From assembly GCA_037074765.1 (NCBI GenBank), contig JBAMDO010000049.1:186001-250000 (forward strand): 64,000 bases of DNA, given 5' to 3'. The translations under genes and the position numbers were made by a program. The DNA is from Mansonella perstans (lineage: Eukaryota > Nematoda > Chromadorea > Rhabditida > Onchocercidae). This document shows, in pieces, positions 51,687 to 64,000 of this stretch; the first letter of the stretch is position 1, and every line of letters starts with the position of its first letter. Under the pieces are notes generated by a model that saw only the letters and a program-made list of their open reading frames with translations, did no database searches and was not told the DNA's origin.

Positions 51687-54600
51687 CTACCAAAATTGAA
51701 ACAAAGGAGTTGAGCGAATGAGTTGTTAACACTTGGCGTTATGAAGAAGGATTTGTTCGTTAATTCGGCAATGAGTGGGAAAGGAGTATGTCATTTGTGG
51801 AAAATGTTGAACTTGTCGGTTTTACTAAGTGGTTGTTGGTGAAAAATAGGGGATGTATGGGAATGGAGAAGGGGTACAGAATGATAATCAGGGAGAGTAA
51901 TCAAAACAGAAATATATAAACACCCGGAATTCTGATTTAATAATGCGGTTGATTATGCGAGCAAAATACATTAGTATTATTGCATTTCTTTTTGTTTTGT
52001 TTTTGTTTTAAGACTTTTTTACTTTTTTTTTTCCAGCGAAGTCAAATAATGCGATTTTTAAAAATTAATTAGGGACATTGCAAGACTTTAGAGGGAATTT
52101 ATGAGTTTTCTAGGAATAGGAGCGATGTACGATACTGTCGAATTACAAGTATGTTCGTAATGATAACCTAGTAATACTGATGTTAAAGGAAAAGATAGTT
52201 ATTATTATCTGTATGTTAGAAAATAACTTTTATTCATTTTGACTAGAACATTATGAATACGCTTGTAATTAGATAGTATCGTACATCGCTATTATCTTGC
52301 ATTTCACTGATTTCTGGATCATGAATTTCAACAATTTTAGGGTAGAATTAATGGATCAAAATTTCAGCCCAATTTACGGTAAACTAAAGGAGTAGTATTC
52401 CTGTGTATTTTATATACTTCGAGATGTTCAGTCAGTTATTTTACTCATCAATTGCTGTAATTGATCAGTTGAATGATGACACGGAGCATATAAACAAAAC
52501 ATTTAATATTGTCGAAAAACAAGAGCATGAAATAACCACATAGAATGGCACCCGGGAAAAAATAATTTCAGACCTTTTCATTTTTTCACCAGCATTGTTA
52601 TATCACAGTGTCAGACAGGTTAATCTTGCCAACAGAAAAAAAAGTTATTAGTTTAATAAATGCAGGAGACACATTTTCGCCCAATAGTTTGTTGTTGCAG
52701 CAAAATTATCTACAAATAAAAATTACTCCTGTCCAAGACCCTCAGTTTGTGATCTGCTAGAGAAATTTCCTCAGTTATTAAGTTCGAAGTCTTGTTATAA
52801 AAATGTGTGGGATAGATTACCAAGACTGTTCATCTTTTTTCAAAGACTCTTTCGTCCAATTCTCTTAATCAAGCACCCATCCATCTTTGCTAATTTTGTT
52901 TTGTTAATAGAAACCAATTACATAGTCTATTAATTATAGATAACTGAAATAAAAAGAATGGAAAAATGAAATTAAAAAGATCAGAAACAAATCATGATCT
53001 CAAAAAAGTTTGCTCGGACTTCCTTCCCATAAACTTTTCGGATATCCTTCTTTCCAAAATTTCGTCAAAATTTCGCTTGCTTAAATGCGATAAAAAACAA
53101 TTTTAGAAAATGAAATTCATCTGTGCCGGTGATAATGTCTTATAGAAGAAATCAAAGATTTAAGATTTAAAAGCTGAAACTTTGTTAGACGTGAATTAGG
53201 CGACAATCAGCAGTGTAGACTAGCGAAAATGAATTTGAATTTTGAAAAGAATAAATAATCAGGAAAAGAAAAAGAGCTCGCTTATATATTCATTCACATT
53301 TTTCGACTTTTGTAGATTATTTCAAGTAGATCTTTTCATCTTTGCTTATCTCAAATCAATCACAAAAAAATGATTACTCTAATACAAAAATATTCTCACA
53401 ACAAAAACAAGAAATTCTCATATTTTCACAATGATACGGTCACCGGATGATGTGATGAAAAAACTAGAAGTGACAAACATCAAGTCAATTACAAAGAATT
53501 CTGATTAGTCTCGGGATCAACGGCGTGAATCGAAATGTTCTTTTGGTCTTTAATGACTTCATTAAATTATTTCAACTCGTCGAAATGTTCTCTTACAGAT
53601 GGTACAAGTTGGCTGAGAACCAGTGAAAATTACCATATTTTACCATTTTTATAAAATGACAGAGCGTGAAAAAGTCCTTACTCATCACAAACAGCAGAAA
53701 CTCGTTGAATAACTTGCACTAGAATAATGCTCCTATTGTTTCGTCAGCAGATCGTACATTGGATAATTCTGAACAACGAAAAATTCCCTCTATTAACTAA
53801 CGATCTGATAAACTTCTTATAAATACTGAAAAGATGTTATTTCTTTCGTAAAATTTCTGAAATTGGCAGAAAATAGAGATGTTGCATTGCACATTGAAAC
53901 AAATGATTTTTGCTATTGCGAGAGAATTTGACTTAGAAAAGATATTAAGGAAGATTTGAAGTGATAATAAATAAAGCGTAATAATATCTTAAGTGGTAAG
54001 AGACAGCAACAAATCTGTGCTAAAATTGCTAAATTGTAGAGCTAAATACACTTTACCTGTCCATTTTATCTATCTCCGATTATCTTTTTGCAAACTTTTA
54101 AGTTCGAAGCGAAACCAATGTATTGACTTATTCAAGAATTGATACGGCACTGGAATTCAATGATTAGAGGAATTTATCACTTTAATGTAATTATTTTCGG
54201 AGAAGAAATTTTTTCAGTACTTATCGAATCTCTTCCCAAAAGACAAACTAATATTTCTCATTGAATTTTAAAGAAAACAGTAACAAATAATCGGTCACTG
54301 ATTTAGTGTTTAATAAGAATTTGTCGATGGTCGATTAAAATTTTTCAAGCAATTTGAGATCTGTCAGAATGTAACAAACAACATTGTAATTGTAGGAACA
54401 ATAAGAAAGGACTCATTTTGTAGCAAGAAAAGAAAGTAAGGATAAGAAAATAGTGATAAAAGCAGACAATTAGCAATATCAGAAAAATTATCGCTTCCTT
54501 CGAATAGCACAATGAAAATAGGCACAGAAAGTTAATAAAGATATAGTGAAATTGGCACTTCATTAATTGCTTCTAATGGATAGAGTGAAGATTTAGAAGA

Positions 54601-54994
54601 GTGGACGAAAGAAGAAAAGGAAAGAAATAAAGATTGAGCAATTGAAAAGTTAGAACTATTCCATCAAATCATTAGAAACATAATTAATTGAAATTGGAGC
54701 AATGAGGAGTGAAATCCTTTGAAATCTTTAAAATCAAATGCTGTTCGTCTCACTTACCTTATCCACACAACAATTTTCAACAGCATTCTTTGATTTAATC
54801 AAATAAAAATGATAATATTAGGAGTTTCTCACAATTTTCTTTGGCTCCGATGAGGAAACTTTATAATTAAATTTTTTGCTAGTAACCGATCATGTAAAAG
54901 AGAAGAATGTTAACTGTTGTCTCAGCAGTGAAAAACTAAAAATGCTAATTGCTTATGGATAACGAAAAGATAAACGTATCGTCAAATGGATCAG
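51687..54994. other. Gene-poor region
   Basis: This probably contains the missing 5' end of the minus-strand gene at 51290-51686. A plus-strand frame at 51942 (MRLIMRAKYISIIAFLFVLF) resembles a signal peptide but stops in a T-rich tract. The inverted repeat at 52121-52290 is listed separately. Nothing else was recognised. Confidence 0.4.
52121..52290. repeat. 41-bp imperfect inverted repeat, hairpin or MITE-like
   Basis: Arm 52121-52161 (starting agcgatgtacgatact) is matched on the opposite strand by arm 52250-52290, with 35 of 41 positions identical and 88 bases between. Four of the six mismatches would be G-U pairs in RNA. No transposase frame lies inside and no clear target-site duplication flanks it. 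It may be a small non-autonomous element or a structured RNA. Confidence 0.8.
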
Positions 54995-55158
54995 CACTAC
55001 GCTTTAACGTATTTCAATCCATAAATTGACAAATATCGAAGGACATTTCAATTTTAAAGTAAGTTTTTTCCAATCACCACTACGCTTTAACGTATTTCAA
55101 TCCATAAATTGACAAATATCGAAGGACATTTCGATTTTAAAGTAAGTTTTTTTCAATT
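54995..55158. repeat. 83-bp tandem duplication
   Basis: Two adjacent copies of an 83-base unit starting cactacgctttaacgtattt, at 54995 and 55078, differ by about one or two bases. The near identity implies a recent duplication. Non-coding. Confidence 0.92.
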
Positions 55159-55445
55159 ACTTCTTTTTTGTTTAGAATTAAAGAAAAAAATAGTGTTTAC
55201 TAATTCGATAGGCATTTGCTACTTAGAAAACCGACTGTTATAAATCTGTAGCGATTTAGAACTAAAGTACCTTCAATCATCATTTAACAGTGAAAAGAAC
55301 GATTTTACCTTTGAACTTTTTTTTTTACCTCGCAACAACATACTCAAACTTATTGATACTTTGAAAGAGACAAGCATAAGAATGTAAGGCATGCACACCT
55401 GCACAATTTTTGCATTGCTTGGAGAAGAATACTGGTTTGAATTGG

Positions 55446-55609
55446 GCATTAAGGCTGATAACAATGAATGTTGGTTTGGGACATTAAGGCTGATAACATG
55501 AAATGTTGGTTTGGGACATTAAGGCTGATAACATGAAATGTTGGTTTGGGATATTAAGGCTGATAACATGAAATGCTGGTTTGGAACATTAAGGCTAATA
55601 ACATGAAAA
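55446..55609. repeat. 35-bp minisatellite, about 4.7 copies
   Basis: Units begin at 55446, 55481, 55516, 55551 and 55586, with consensus start acattaaggctgataacatg. The central copies are almost identical and the edge copies diverge. Non-coding and likely copy-number variable. Confidence 0.93.
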
Positions 55610-55901
55610 GTTCACACCATACCATGCGATCGCGATATCCCTTATGCTTTTACTTCATATCCTGTACTCTACTACTAGTAATGGTAGTGTTGCTACTGCC
55701 GCTGCTGCTCTTACCATTGCTGCTGCTAAAATGCTACAAGTACCCTTAGGAGGAAGAGGACCCACCCGAGCTGTGTCAATAGTGATGGAGTAAAGCCAGT
55801 ATAGAAATGAAGAAGGCCAGCGAGAGTGATGAGGCGCCACTGACCTTGTCTTGCATTTCTACTACTCCACAGACAATTCACATTTGGTACTCGACGATAC
55901 T

Positions 55902-55904
55902 ACT

Positions 55905-55957
<53 letters not shown>

Positions 55958-56020
55958 ACTACTACTAATACTACTACTTTTACTACTACCACTACTACTA
56001 CTACTACCGCTATCACTATT
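55902..56020. repeat. TAC trinucleotide microsatellite
   Basis: About 120 bases of (tac)n with a few interruptions, preceded by a second trinucleotide-rich stretch (gctgctgct type, about 55665-55735). The polytyrosine or polyleucine frame across it is an artefact of the repeat. Confidence 0.95.
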
Positions 56021-56042
56021 ACCACTACCACCTCCGCCTTAA

Positions 56043-59000
56043 CAGCAGCAATAGTAACAGCTCGTTCTTGTTTCTACCCTATTGACCTTGATTTTTCTAC
56101 TATCGTCTCTCCCGCTTCCACTCCTATCACTCAACCCCATTGATACTATTAATACCGTGTATACCGAAATAGGATCTCACAGTTGATCACCTTTCAAATG
56201 CTTCCAAATATTAAGTAAATACTTTTTGTGCGTATATGTATGTGTATGATAAATGTTAAGAAAAAGTCCCTTCCAATGAAAAGTTAGCCTGAACGGTATT
56301 AAGGTACGGTGCGTAGTAAAGAGATACTGTGTCCTTCTGTTCTCTTCAATCCTTATCTTTTATGCTTGGCTCAACAAATAACTAAATTCTCTTATACTTT
56401 TTAACTCTTTTTTAAAGAAAAATTTTACAATTATTCTATCTTTACGTATCAGACAACTTTTATCACTCATAATTAAATTCATATGCCATTTACACTTAAC
56501 AAATCAATTTCATTCAAATTCTTTAACACTTTTTTTTCCATAATTTATTTATTAGAAATATTAATTTGTTACTTTCATATATATTACATATATAATTTGT
56601 TTTTGATAAAAACTTAATTGTTAATTCATGGACAAAATCTATTTGCCAAAAAAATCGAATACCAAATAATGTGACCTTGGATTGCAAAGGATTGTTGATT
56701 TCAATGTATTTCACAAATCAGTCAATTTGAATCATTTTCTAAAGGCACAAAAATTTCACATTATAATGTCTCAAAAATTTAGGATTTAAAATTTTTGAAA
56801 TCAATTGTAAATCATACTTGGACAATATTTTTATTTAGTGAGGATGATTTTTCAATAAACAAATAGATACATTATCTGGAATACTGTTATCCTGGAACTA
56901 TGATAATATTCTATCATTTCTATTGTTGCCCTCAATTAAATATTACTGTAAGAAATTTCTAGTTGACAGAAAGTTGATTAGTTCACATTTGTTCTTTTGG
57001 AGTATAATGATACTACAAAACTTGACTGGATAGGTTAATAGCAAGATGAGGTCATGAAAAAGGGAAGTTTTCAATGGAGAAATAATATCAATAAATTTCA
57101 GAGATAGTTTTAAGATTGATACTCAAATGATATGGTAACAATGATAAGGCATGAAATGAGAGATAATTTAACCCTCCATAGAAATTAACTTCGGAAGTTG
57201 ATAAGGAAGTTGTAATCATTGAGTTAGACTTTATTTGAAAGTTGATTTAATTAACTTAATGATTCAATGTTGATTAAATTATTTAATGATTTAATTAATT
57301 AGTTTAATGCTGATTTAATTGATGGACTTTATTTTATAAGTTGATTTTTTAATCGACTTAATGATTTTACATCGTGCTTTCAACGTGCTGTGATCATAGA
57401 TAAAGCAAAACACTAATGCATACATTAAATTCCCATCATTGTATTCACCTGATTTAATACAAATTTATATTTAGAAATTCATAAGACTATACATTAAATT
57501 GAAATTTATATTTAGAAAAAAAATCAAAATTATATTTAAAAATTCAAAATTATATTTAGAAAATTCACAAATTTATATTTAGAAATTCATAAGACTATTG
57601 AAATTCAGATTTCTATTTGACTGGGAAGCTGGGCGATATTTTTTGTGGAATAGGAAATTTTAGTTGTGAATTTTATTTTGTGAGATTAAATTGTTAGCCA
57701 ATATTATCCAACGTTTACATCAGTGATTGTTGTGTTGAGTTGAATTGAATTGGGTTGAGTTGTGGGCGTAACCTTAAACTTGGGTAATTAAATCTCAACC
57801 TAATCTAAATAGTAAGAAATGATGCAATCTTTCAGCATTTTCCAAACTTATACCCATAAAGTTAAAATTGGTAAAAGGTCATTTTCTCGACATAATCTTT
57901 TACCTCTTATCTTGTTGACCTTTTAACTATTCATATCATTTAATAGCTCCAAGATATGTTGGAAATTCCACATAGCTTCTGAATAATGCTCATCGACATG
58001 TAATAATTGGCTCATTACCGATGAAATAAATGTGAAGAATGTATGGGCAATAAAAAAAATAACATCTCTGTAGTATTTGAAATTTTTCATAATCATCCTG
58101 AATATGCAATTTATGTTTGATACTTGAAAAATGCTTAACATGTAGGTATAGTAAATTCAATATAGATGGGAATAGTTCCACGTTTTTACGTGAATTCAAT
58201 TCAATTCACGTTTACGTGATGATCTTATAAAACGCTCATTCTATTTCATATTTTGCTACAAAACATACATTTTATAACAATGAAAAAATCGATATGTGTG
58301 TGACGCAAAGAAGACTTAGACTCTAACGGACACTCAATCGATCTTTAGTCTCTTATCACACACTGTTGTAAGACAAACAGTGAGAGCAATATAGTAATTG
58401 GGTAGGATTTGAAATTTTGCAAACAAAAGCAAAATTTATTAATTTTTACATTTCAAATTTTTATCAAACATAAAAAATATTCAAATCAATAATTAATTAC
58501 TGGAAATTAATAATTAATAGAATTAGAATGGATGTATGATATCGATTACTAAATGGTTTACTTTATTCTAACTAAAGCTAAAAAATGTCATTTGATTGAG
58601 TACTTACTATTGACTGGTTAACTATTAGCATTACTACTACCTCATTGCTAAAGTTAATAACACTTTAAGAGGTGCTTAAAATGATTTTGTGTGAAATAAT
58701 GAAATGAAAAAGTGAAAGTTGCAGGTTGTTGCAGGTTGTTTGCAGGTTGTTTATTAAAAGTTTACTAGCAATAAGCTTATATTATTAGCAATGGACGCTC
58801 TATTTTCACTTTAGCTTTATCAGCAAAATTGACAGCCTACGAAGTTCTATTGATGAAAAATGAAATGGAAATAAAAAAAAAAGAAAGAAAAAAAAAAGGT
58901 GCTTATTCAACAATAAAAGCAATACTTGGAATGTTTGCTGGCACTAAATGGGTGCATTTTATTAAATTTTTTGGTACTCTTTTGCTATCTGACAAATTAC

Positions 59001-60399
59001 ATTAGATTAATTTAATTAATTGAGATATTATCATGATAATTGTGTTAATTGTATTAATTATTATTCATTGTGTTAATGATCGTTTAATTAATCTATCATC
59101 ATTATTATCTTAAAGGTTATTGATAAAATATTCTGATTAATATTGCTATAGTTGTGTGCATTTTTATTGCGTTCATTTCAAGGCTATCTAAAAAAAAAAC
59201 TTTCAATTTTTCGCGCCATCAAAGAATTTATTTGCCCAAATTGAGAAAGAAAGGAGACTTAAATAGTTGCTTTTTGTTTTTGTTTTTTGCTTTTACTCTT
59301 TTCATCTTTGTTTTTTTCAATTTATTTTTACTTTGTTATGATTATCAATTTAAATGTTAAATGTTCAAAAATTGTTCTCCGATATGAAAGGATATCACAA
59401 ATGAAGCTACACTGATGTATACATTCACTTTATCAGTTACGATTGCTCTTTATCAGTTATCATTGATAACTTTTTATCAAATTATAACATTCAGTAATCA
59501 TGCATGTTTCATTTGTATCAAATTGTATTACACATTGAAATCTAATTCATATATCCTAAATGCTTATTTTTACCTACCTTATTGTGTAAATTATTATTTT
59601 CTTAATTTATAGTATGATAGCATATACAAATCATATCGTTTAGTTTGCTTATGTCAATTTCTAATGAATTTAATTTTTCAGTTGATGTAATTTAATTTGA
59701 TTGTACCAACAATAAGCTGTACAAAAACCGGTTTATATATACTTTTTCATATTTTTTAAATTTATAAAAAATTGTCATTAAATATTTCAGAATGTGCTTT
59801 TATCTTTTTTACAATTTGAACTAATATAATACAAAAATTTATTTGAGTTATTTAGGTCTACTAACGTATTACTTCCGGCTTCTATCAGTCCGAGTTTTAT
59901 GTCCTCTCTCTCTCCTCAATAGCTTTTGTCTGAGAAATCTTGCTCTAATAATTATCATTTGTACAATTTTTCACATATTCTTTAATAATTTCTCAATTTA
60001 CGTGAATCAATCAATAGCAGTAAATGTTATTTTCTTTTAAGTGATCACTTTCATTTGCAATATACGTTTTCACGTATAGTCATGTAAACTCATTACTAAT
60101 AATTATGTAATTATCCGATTAATTTCAGGTCATTTTTTTTTACTTTGTATCTTTGTGTAATGTTCATAAAATTGCTAGAAAATACGCTATGTAATTTTCG
60201 TTAATAATACGGTAACAATGTTAAACGAATGATGTAATTTTTTTTAGGTGTTTCAGAATCGATGTAAGGGAATTATTTGCATGGCCAAAAATCAAAGTAG
60301 TTAGTTTTTCATTTCGGTATTTTAACTGCTGCTCTTTATTTATGCAATTTACTGTAAAACGGATTGATAAATGATTGGATTTCTCTATCAATTTGAGCA
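56043..60399. other. AT-rich gene-poor region
   Basis: No gene is recognised. Visible: aatttatatttagaaa-type direct repeats at about 57463-57597, of which the unit ending attcataagactat occurs twice; a gattaa/tttaatt low-complexity run at 57240-57365; a short palindrome acgtgaatt...aattcacgt at 58188-58211; and a gcaggttgtt triple repeat at about 58722-58752. Frames at 57923-58199 and 59154-59612 are AT-driven. Confidence 0.45.
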
Positions 60400-60932
60400 A
60401 TGATCTCAACTAAAACAATGATAAAGGATGATTTCACCAAAACTAATGGTTTGGAATATGAAGAAGATTGCGATATGGATGTGGACATCGAAGACAGTTA
60501 TTATTTTAAAAATCTTTAACATTTTTCATCTTCTAATTTTACATAATCATTATAATCATTTGTAATCCATTGTGTATTCAGTAGAGGAAACCAAACGACA
60601 TTTGCAATTTCAAAATTATCCAAAAAAATTTAAGAGTATATTTTTTTTTTTTTTGAAGGAATTTCACCTTGAAACTTAAAATACAACAAATCTATTCAGA
60701 ATTTGCATTGAAGAATGGTAGATGAAAGATTGAATTATTATTGGTGATTAGTGATTTGCATTGCAAAATACTATCATTTTTCTTGCATTTTATTCCTTTC
60801 AAAAGGAATAAAATGCAAGAAATTTCAGCTTCTTAAAATTGGAAACTTGCTATGCGATGAATGTCTTATTTAATTCAGGATCGAGTATTGGTGTTACCAA
60901 TGAAACGAAGGAAGAAAGCGAATCGGTTAACA
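60400..60932 (+). CDS. Possible upstream 5' exons of the BED zinc-finger gene
   Basis: Two small frames that chain in phase 1: 60400-60496 (ATG start, acidic, YEEDCDMDVDIED) and 60879-60932 (GVTNETKEESESVN). The second ends at a GTGAGA donor in phase 1, matching the phase-1 acceptors at 61388 and 62069. Their acidic Ser/Glu/Asp content resembles the rest of the N-terminal region. Each exon is short and the first donor (GTTATT) is weak, so this is tentative. A perfect 21-bp inverted repeat lies in the intron between them. Confidence 0.35.
60779..60822. repeat. Perfect 21-bp inverted repeat with 2-base loop
   Basis: Arm 60779-60799 (tttcttgcattttattcctt, then t) is exactly complementary to 60802-60822, separated by two bases. 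It sits about 57 bases before the acceptor of the candidate exon at 60879. It would form a strong hairpin in RNA or a cruciform in DNA. Confidence 0.92.
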
Positions 60933-61317
60933 GTGAGATTCTGATATTCATAATTTCCTTTAATATTGGTCCATCATCCATCAATCCACTTTCTTCCCCA
61001 TTAGATGTACAGTACTGTGGATCTTAGCTAACAGTCCAACTGAAAAGAAATGAAAGGCAAAACAGAACAAATTTAAAAAAAAAACCTGAAAAATTTTCTA
61101 AGTGATCATTGAAATATATCAAATTTGTTAAAGAGTTATCCTAGTTAAAGTTTATAACTCAGCCAAGGCGAAGTGATGAATTTAATCCTGATTTAATCAC
61201 TTAGTTCTACTTGCCTCTCGAAATTCTGGAGTTTTATGTGTTTAATATCACTTTGGTATTGTACTTTCTTATCATTGAGTTGGTTTAAGATATTTGACAG
61301 AAAAGAATCATGGATGA

Positions 61318-63185
61318 ATGAAAGAAAAAAACGATATTGTAGATGTCGAAGGAGAGGAAAACGATGAAGGAACAGCAAGCACTTCAGGGAATAATTTGTT
61401 TCGAATGCAAGTGTTTGCAACCCAACGACACAAACCAAATCGGGAAGCGAAAATTCTGGAGACATCCATTGCTAATTTGAAGAAGAAATTGCAGACGCAA
61501 AGCCAAGCAAATTTTTCAACTTCTCATTCTCGTTAGCATCTTTTATGAATTTTAGAAGTCAGTACTCAGATATTCCTCAGTTTCAATCAGTACCCGGGGG
61601 TCCTAATCAGTTCAGTTACCTTTCTGTTCGAGTACATTAGCCTAATGATACACTATGATGAAACAATACATCATCAATCTCTTTCTCTTTTTCTGAAGAC
61701 ATATCAACTCTATCACGTGACCGAATCCGTTGAATATTTGCCGTTTGAGACTGGAAAGGCTACTGACTTTCGATGCTGATGTATGATGTTTATAAGATTT
61801 CTTCTCACTACCACACTTTAAAAGATTCTGTAAGATTCGCAGATATAGATTTACTTTTATTCACGAAATGAAAAGGACATTTCTGTTTTTATTAAGTTTA
61901 TAAATTTGCTTCTATCTCGTGAAATATTAAGGAAGTATGAAAACTTCTTGGATTATTTAATGAGTGAAAATGTGGAAGAATCTAGAGGAAAACTTTTGAA
62001 TTTATTTCGAAGTTTTCCTTTTTGCTTGAAAAATTTCCAATTCAGCAAGTAAAATATAGTGACTTCAGATAGAATGCATGCAGACGCAGGATCAACATCA
62101 ACAATACAAGAAATAGGAGATCAGTCTCAGGTTACCAATCGCACAGCTTTACGAATTGACAAAGAAGGCAGTCCATTAGAAGTTGAAAATTATTCGAAAG
62201 ACAACTGCGATGAAGGAGGCCAAACGGCTGTTGGTAATAAAAATTAAATTATTCTGACATATGAATGATCTATGAAGGATTGGAAAAAGAGTAACCTTAT
62301 TCTGTGTATTTGGTTTTTGTGTAATCCTTTATTACTTAAGAATTAAACTAAATTCACTTAGCAAATTCATTATTTACTGCTGTCATCGCATCTAATAATC
62401 TCTTTCCAGTCGCCTTTTCATTAAATTAATAGTCGTTACCATCGATTATTCTTCAAAAATAGAGATAAAAACGGATTGAGTTGAAAATCCTGTACAGTAA
62501 CAGAGCATTTTGTTTTAGAAAGAAGTTTAGCTGCTATGAAGAAATCAAAATACAGCACATCATTATGCAATCAGTTTAATGATGTTGATGATGATGAAGA
62601 TAATGAAGGGTCGAAAAATGATGCATTTCTAGACAGGATTTTTGGAGAAGGTGGTAAGTATTTCACTTTTCTGTGATGTCTTGATTCTGGAATCTTTATA
62701 CTGAGAGAAAGCCAATTGCTATTTTAAGGAATAAATAATAATGGTTCAAAGAATTTCGATTTTTATGATGCCAATGAATTACTTGAAACTTCTTCAAATC
62801 CGGATAGTTACGTTTCTAACGGTATGTTTTCTCTTTGGAATTTATTCATTGTTTTGATTGTTTGAACAAGTAGTTATTATTAATTATAACAATAATTAAT
62901 CTTTGAAAGGTATGATCAAATAAATAATGTATGATGATAAAGTAGTGTATTTCTACTCTCTTAACAGTTATTGTCGCTAAAACAAACTTTTCAGACATAA
63001 CATTATCTGCAGCATTGCGAAGAAAACGCCAACGTCGAAACCCAGTATGGCCATATTTTGTAGTGAAGGATGGAGTGGCTATATGCAAGCATTGTAACTA
63101 TAGTACGAAATCTGTGTTCAGCACTAATCTGAAAGTACATCTAAGGACACACCATCACGATCTTTTTGAAGAAGTTAGTTTTTAG
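61318..63185 (+). CDS. BED-type zinc-finger protein
   Basis: Putative DNA-binding protein. Exons: 61318-61531 (ATG) or 61388-61531 if internal, then 62069-62233, 62519-62653, 62729-62821, 62995-63185; every internal junction is phase 1, giving about 265 residues if TAG 63183-63185 is the true end. The N-terminal two-thirds is acidic and Ser/Asn-rich with a short basic, helical piece (REAKILETSIANLKKKLQ). The last exon has basic RRKRQRR, then the BED finger: NPVWPYFVVKDG, CKHC and LKVHLRTHH, i.e. a Trp-aromatic start, C-x2-C and H-x3/4-H. A GTTAGT at 63174 could be a donor, in which case the protein continues right of the window; many BED proteins are longer. No hAT transposase domain is visible. 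The true start is unresolved (see upstream exons). Confidence 0.7.
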
Positions 63186-64000
63186 GATGTAAATGATCGG
63201 AAGATCTTTTAATTTTAAACTTGTTGTTGGCATTTAATTATCGAAAAAAGGATAGTTCAGTTAACATCTCGTTGTCTAGGTTCGCAAAAATGATCGACAT
63301 TAATTGAAACGGTCTGTCGTTATGACATTTAACGAGTTCGGGTCATAATGGAGTATAAAATATTGGACAAATATTGGACTATAAGACAATTTTGATTGCA
63401 CTTTCTGAATCAAACAAAATTGTTCTTTGAGGGAAATATTGGTAGAGGATCCACTATGCTCCTGAATGAAAACACTGCGAAGTACTTTACAGCACCGAAT
63501 CGTCCCTTTTCCCAATCAATAAACGATGCAAAGTTGAAAACTTTTGAAAATAATTGAAAAACACACACACGTGGCAAAGAAGATTTCTACGCAGAAAACA
63601 ATCCGTTATATAGGATTTTTTATTGATGTTTTTTGTTAATTTTGTCAGAAACCTAGAAAACTTGATGGAATTTTCAATAATTATAAACAAATGTTTGTTC
63701 GAAATGAAATCGAGAGAAATAAAGGAAAAAATCATTCGTTGATGTTGAAGAACTCTAGGACTTTTTTAAGAGAAGAAAATTAGATTCTTGATATCAGAGT
63801 TTACTCTTCAGTTATGTGAAATAGATAAATTCGAGAGAAAAAAAAAACTTCTACATAATTTTGAATGTTTCTTCAAGAATAATCTTACGAGATGTCTAAT
63901 TATTCGGATGAAATTGGCTTATCTCAGGTAATAAAAAGGAAAAGCTATAGCATATGGTTTCTTTGTGGATTTATCAGATACATGCGGATAGAGATTGGAT
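63186..64000. other. Right edge, no firm gene
   Basis: AT-rich. The only coding-like element is a short frame at about 63893-63928 starting MSNYSDEIGLSQ, ending at a GTAATA donor, with an acceptor-like cttcaag before it. It could be the first exon of a new gene or a further exon of the BED gene, and cannot be resolved here. Confidence 0.3.

Noticed and set aside
51942..52010. Signal-peptide-like plus-strand frame MRLIMRAKYISIIAFLFVLF
   Set aside because: Runs into a stop in a T-rich tract with no usable donor; hydrophobicity is explained by T-rich codons.
55851..56042. Polytyrosine/polyleucine frame
   Set aside because: A translation of the TAC microsatellite, not a gene.

Overview
The window is nuclear DNA of a nematode, most likely a spirurid or filarial (clade III) parasite. 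This is inferred from AT-rich sequence, genes split into many small exons (about 90-300 bases), introns of about 50-1100 bases with T-rich acceptors, and proteins that match animal families. The exact species cannot be read from the sequence. There is no bacterial gene organisation, rRNA, recognisable tRNA, CRISPR array or transposase.

Layout. (1) Positions 1-12644, plus strand: two tandem paralogues, the first entering from beyond the left edge. Both encode Q-rich nuclear-type proteins carrying a 23-residue basic repeat (core AEAARLRYxRMS-EERRAYN) that resembles the DNA-binding STPR repeat of silkworm FMBP-1. The second copy also has an RGRP AT-hook. (2) Positions 14353-27358, minus strand: three conserved genes in the same direction, read rightmost to leftmost: ribosomal protein S21 (rps-21), NADPH-cytochrome P450 reductase (emb-8/POR) and the atypical kinase RIOK3 (riok-3). 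(3) Positions 33494-37605, minus strand: an SH2B/Lnk-family adaptor with dimerisation, PH and SH2 domains in the expected order. (4) About 37.6-60.4 kb: a gene-poor stretch with minisatellites, microsatellites, a hairpin-like inverted repeat and small candidate genes: a 57-residue helical ORF at 41540, a possible terminal exon near 49.57 kb, and a two-exon unknown on the minus strand at 51290-51686. (5) About 60.4 kb to the right edge, plus strand: a BED-type zinc-finger gene with two possible 5' starts.

Gene models were built by hand from reading frames, splice sites and phase continuity. RIOK3, POR, S21 and SH2B close in phase across all exons and come out near the usual family lengths. POR requires a GC-AG intron, and the second STPR-like gene requires one and probably has another. 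Functionally, S21 and RIOK3 both belong to the small ribosomal subunit pathway, POR supplies electrons to microsomal P450s, and SH2B couples receptor tyrosine kinases or insulin-type signalling. The STPR-like pair is the least understood part of the window and the best candidate for new biology.
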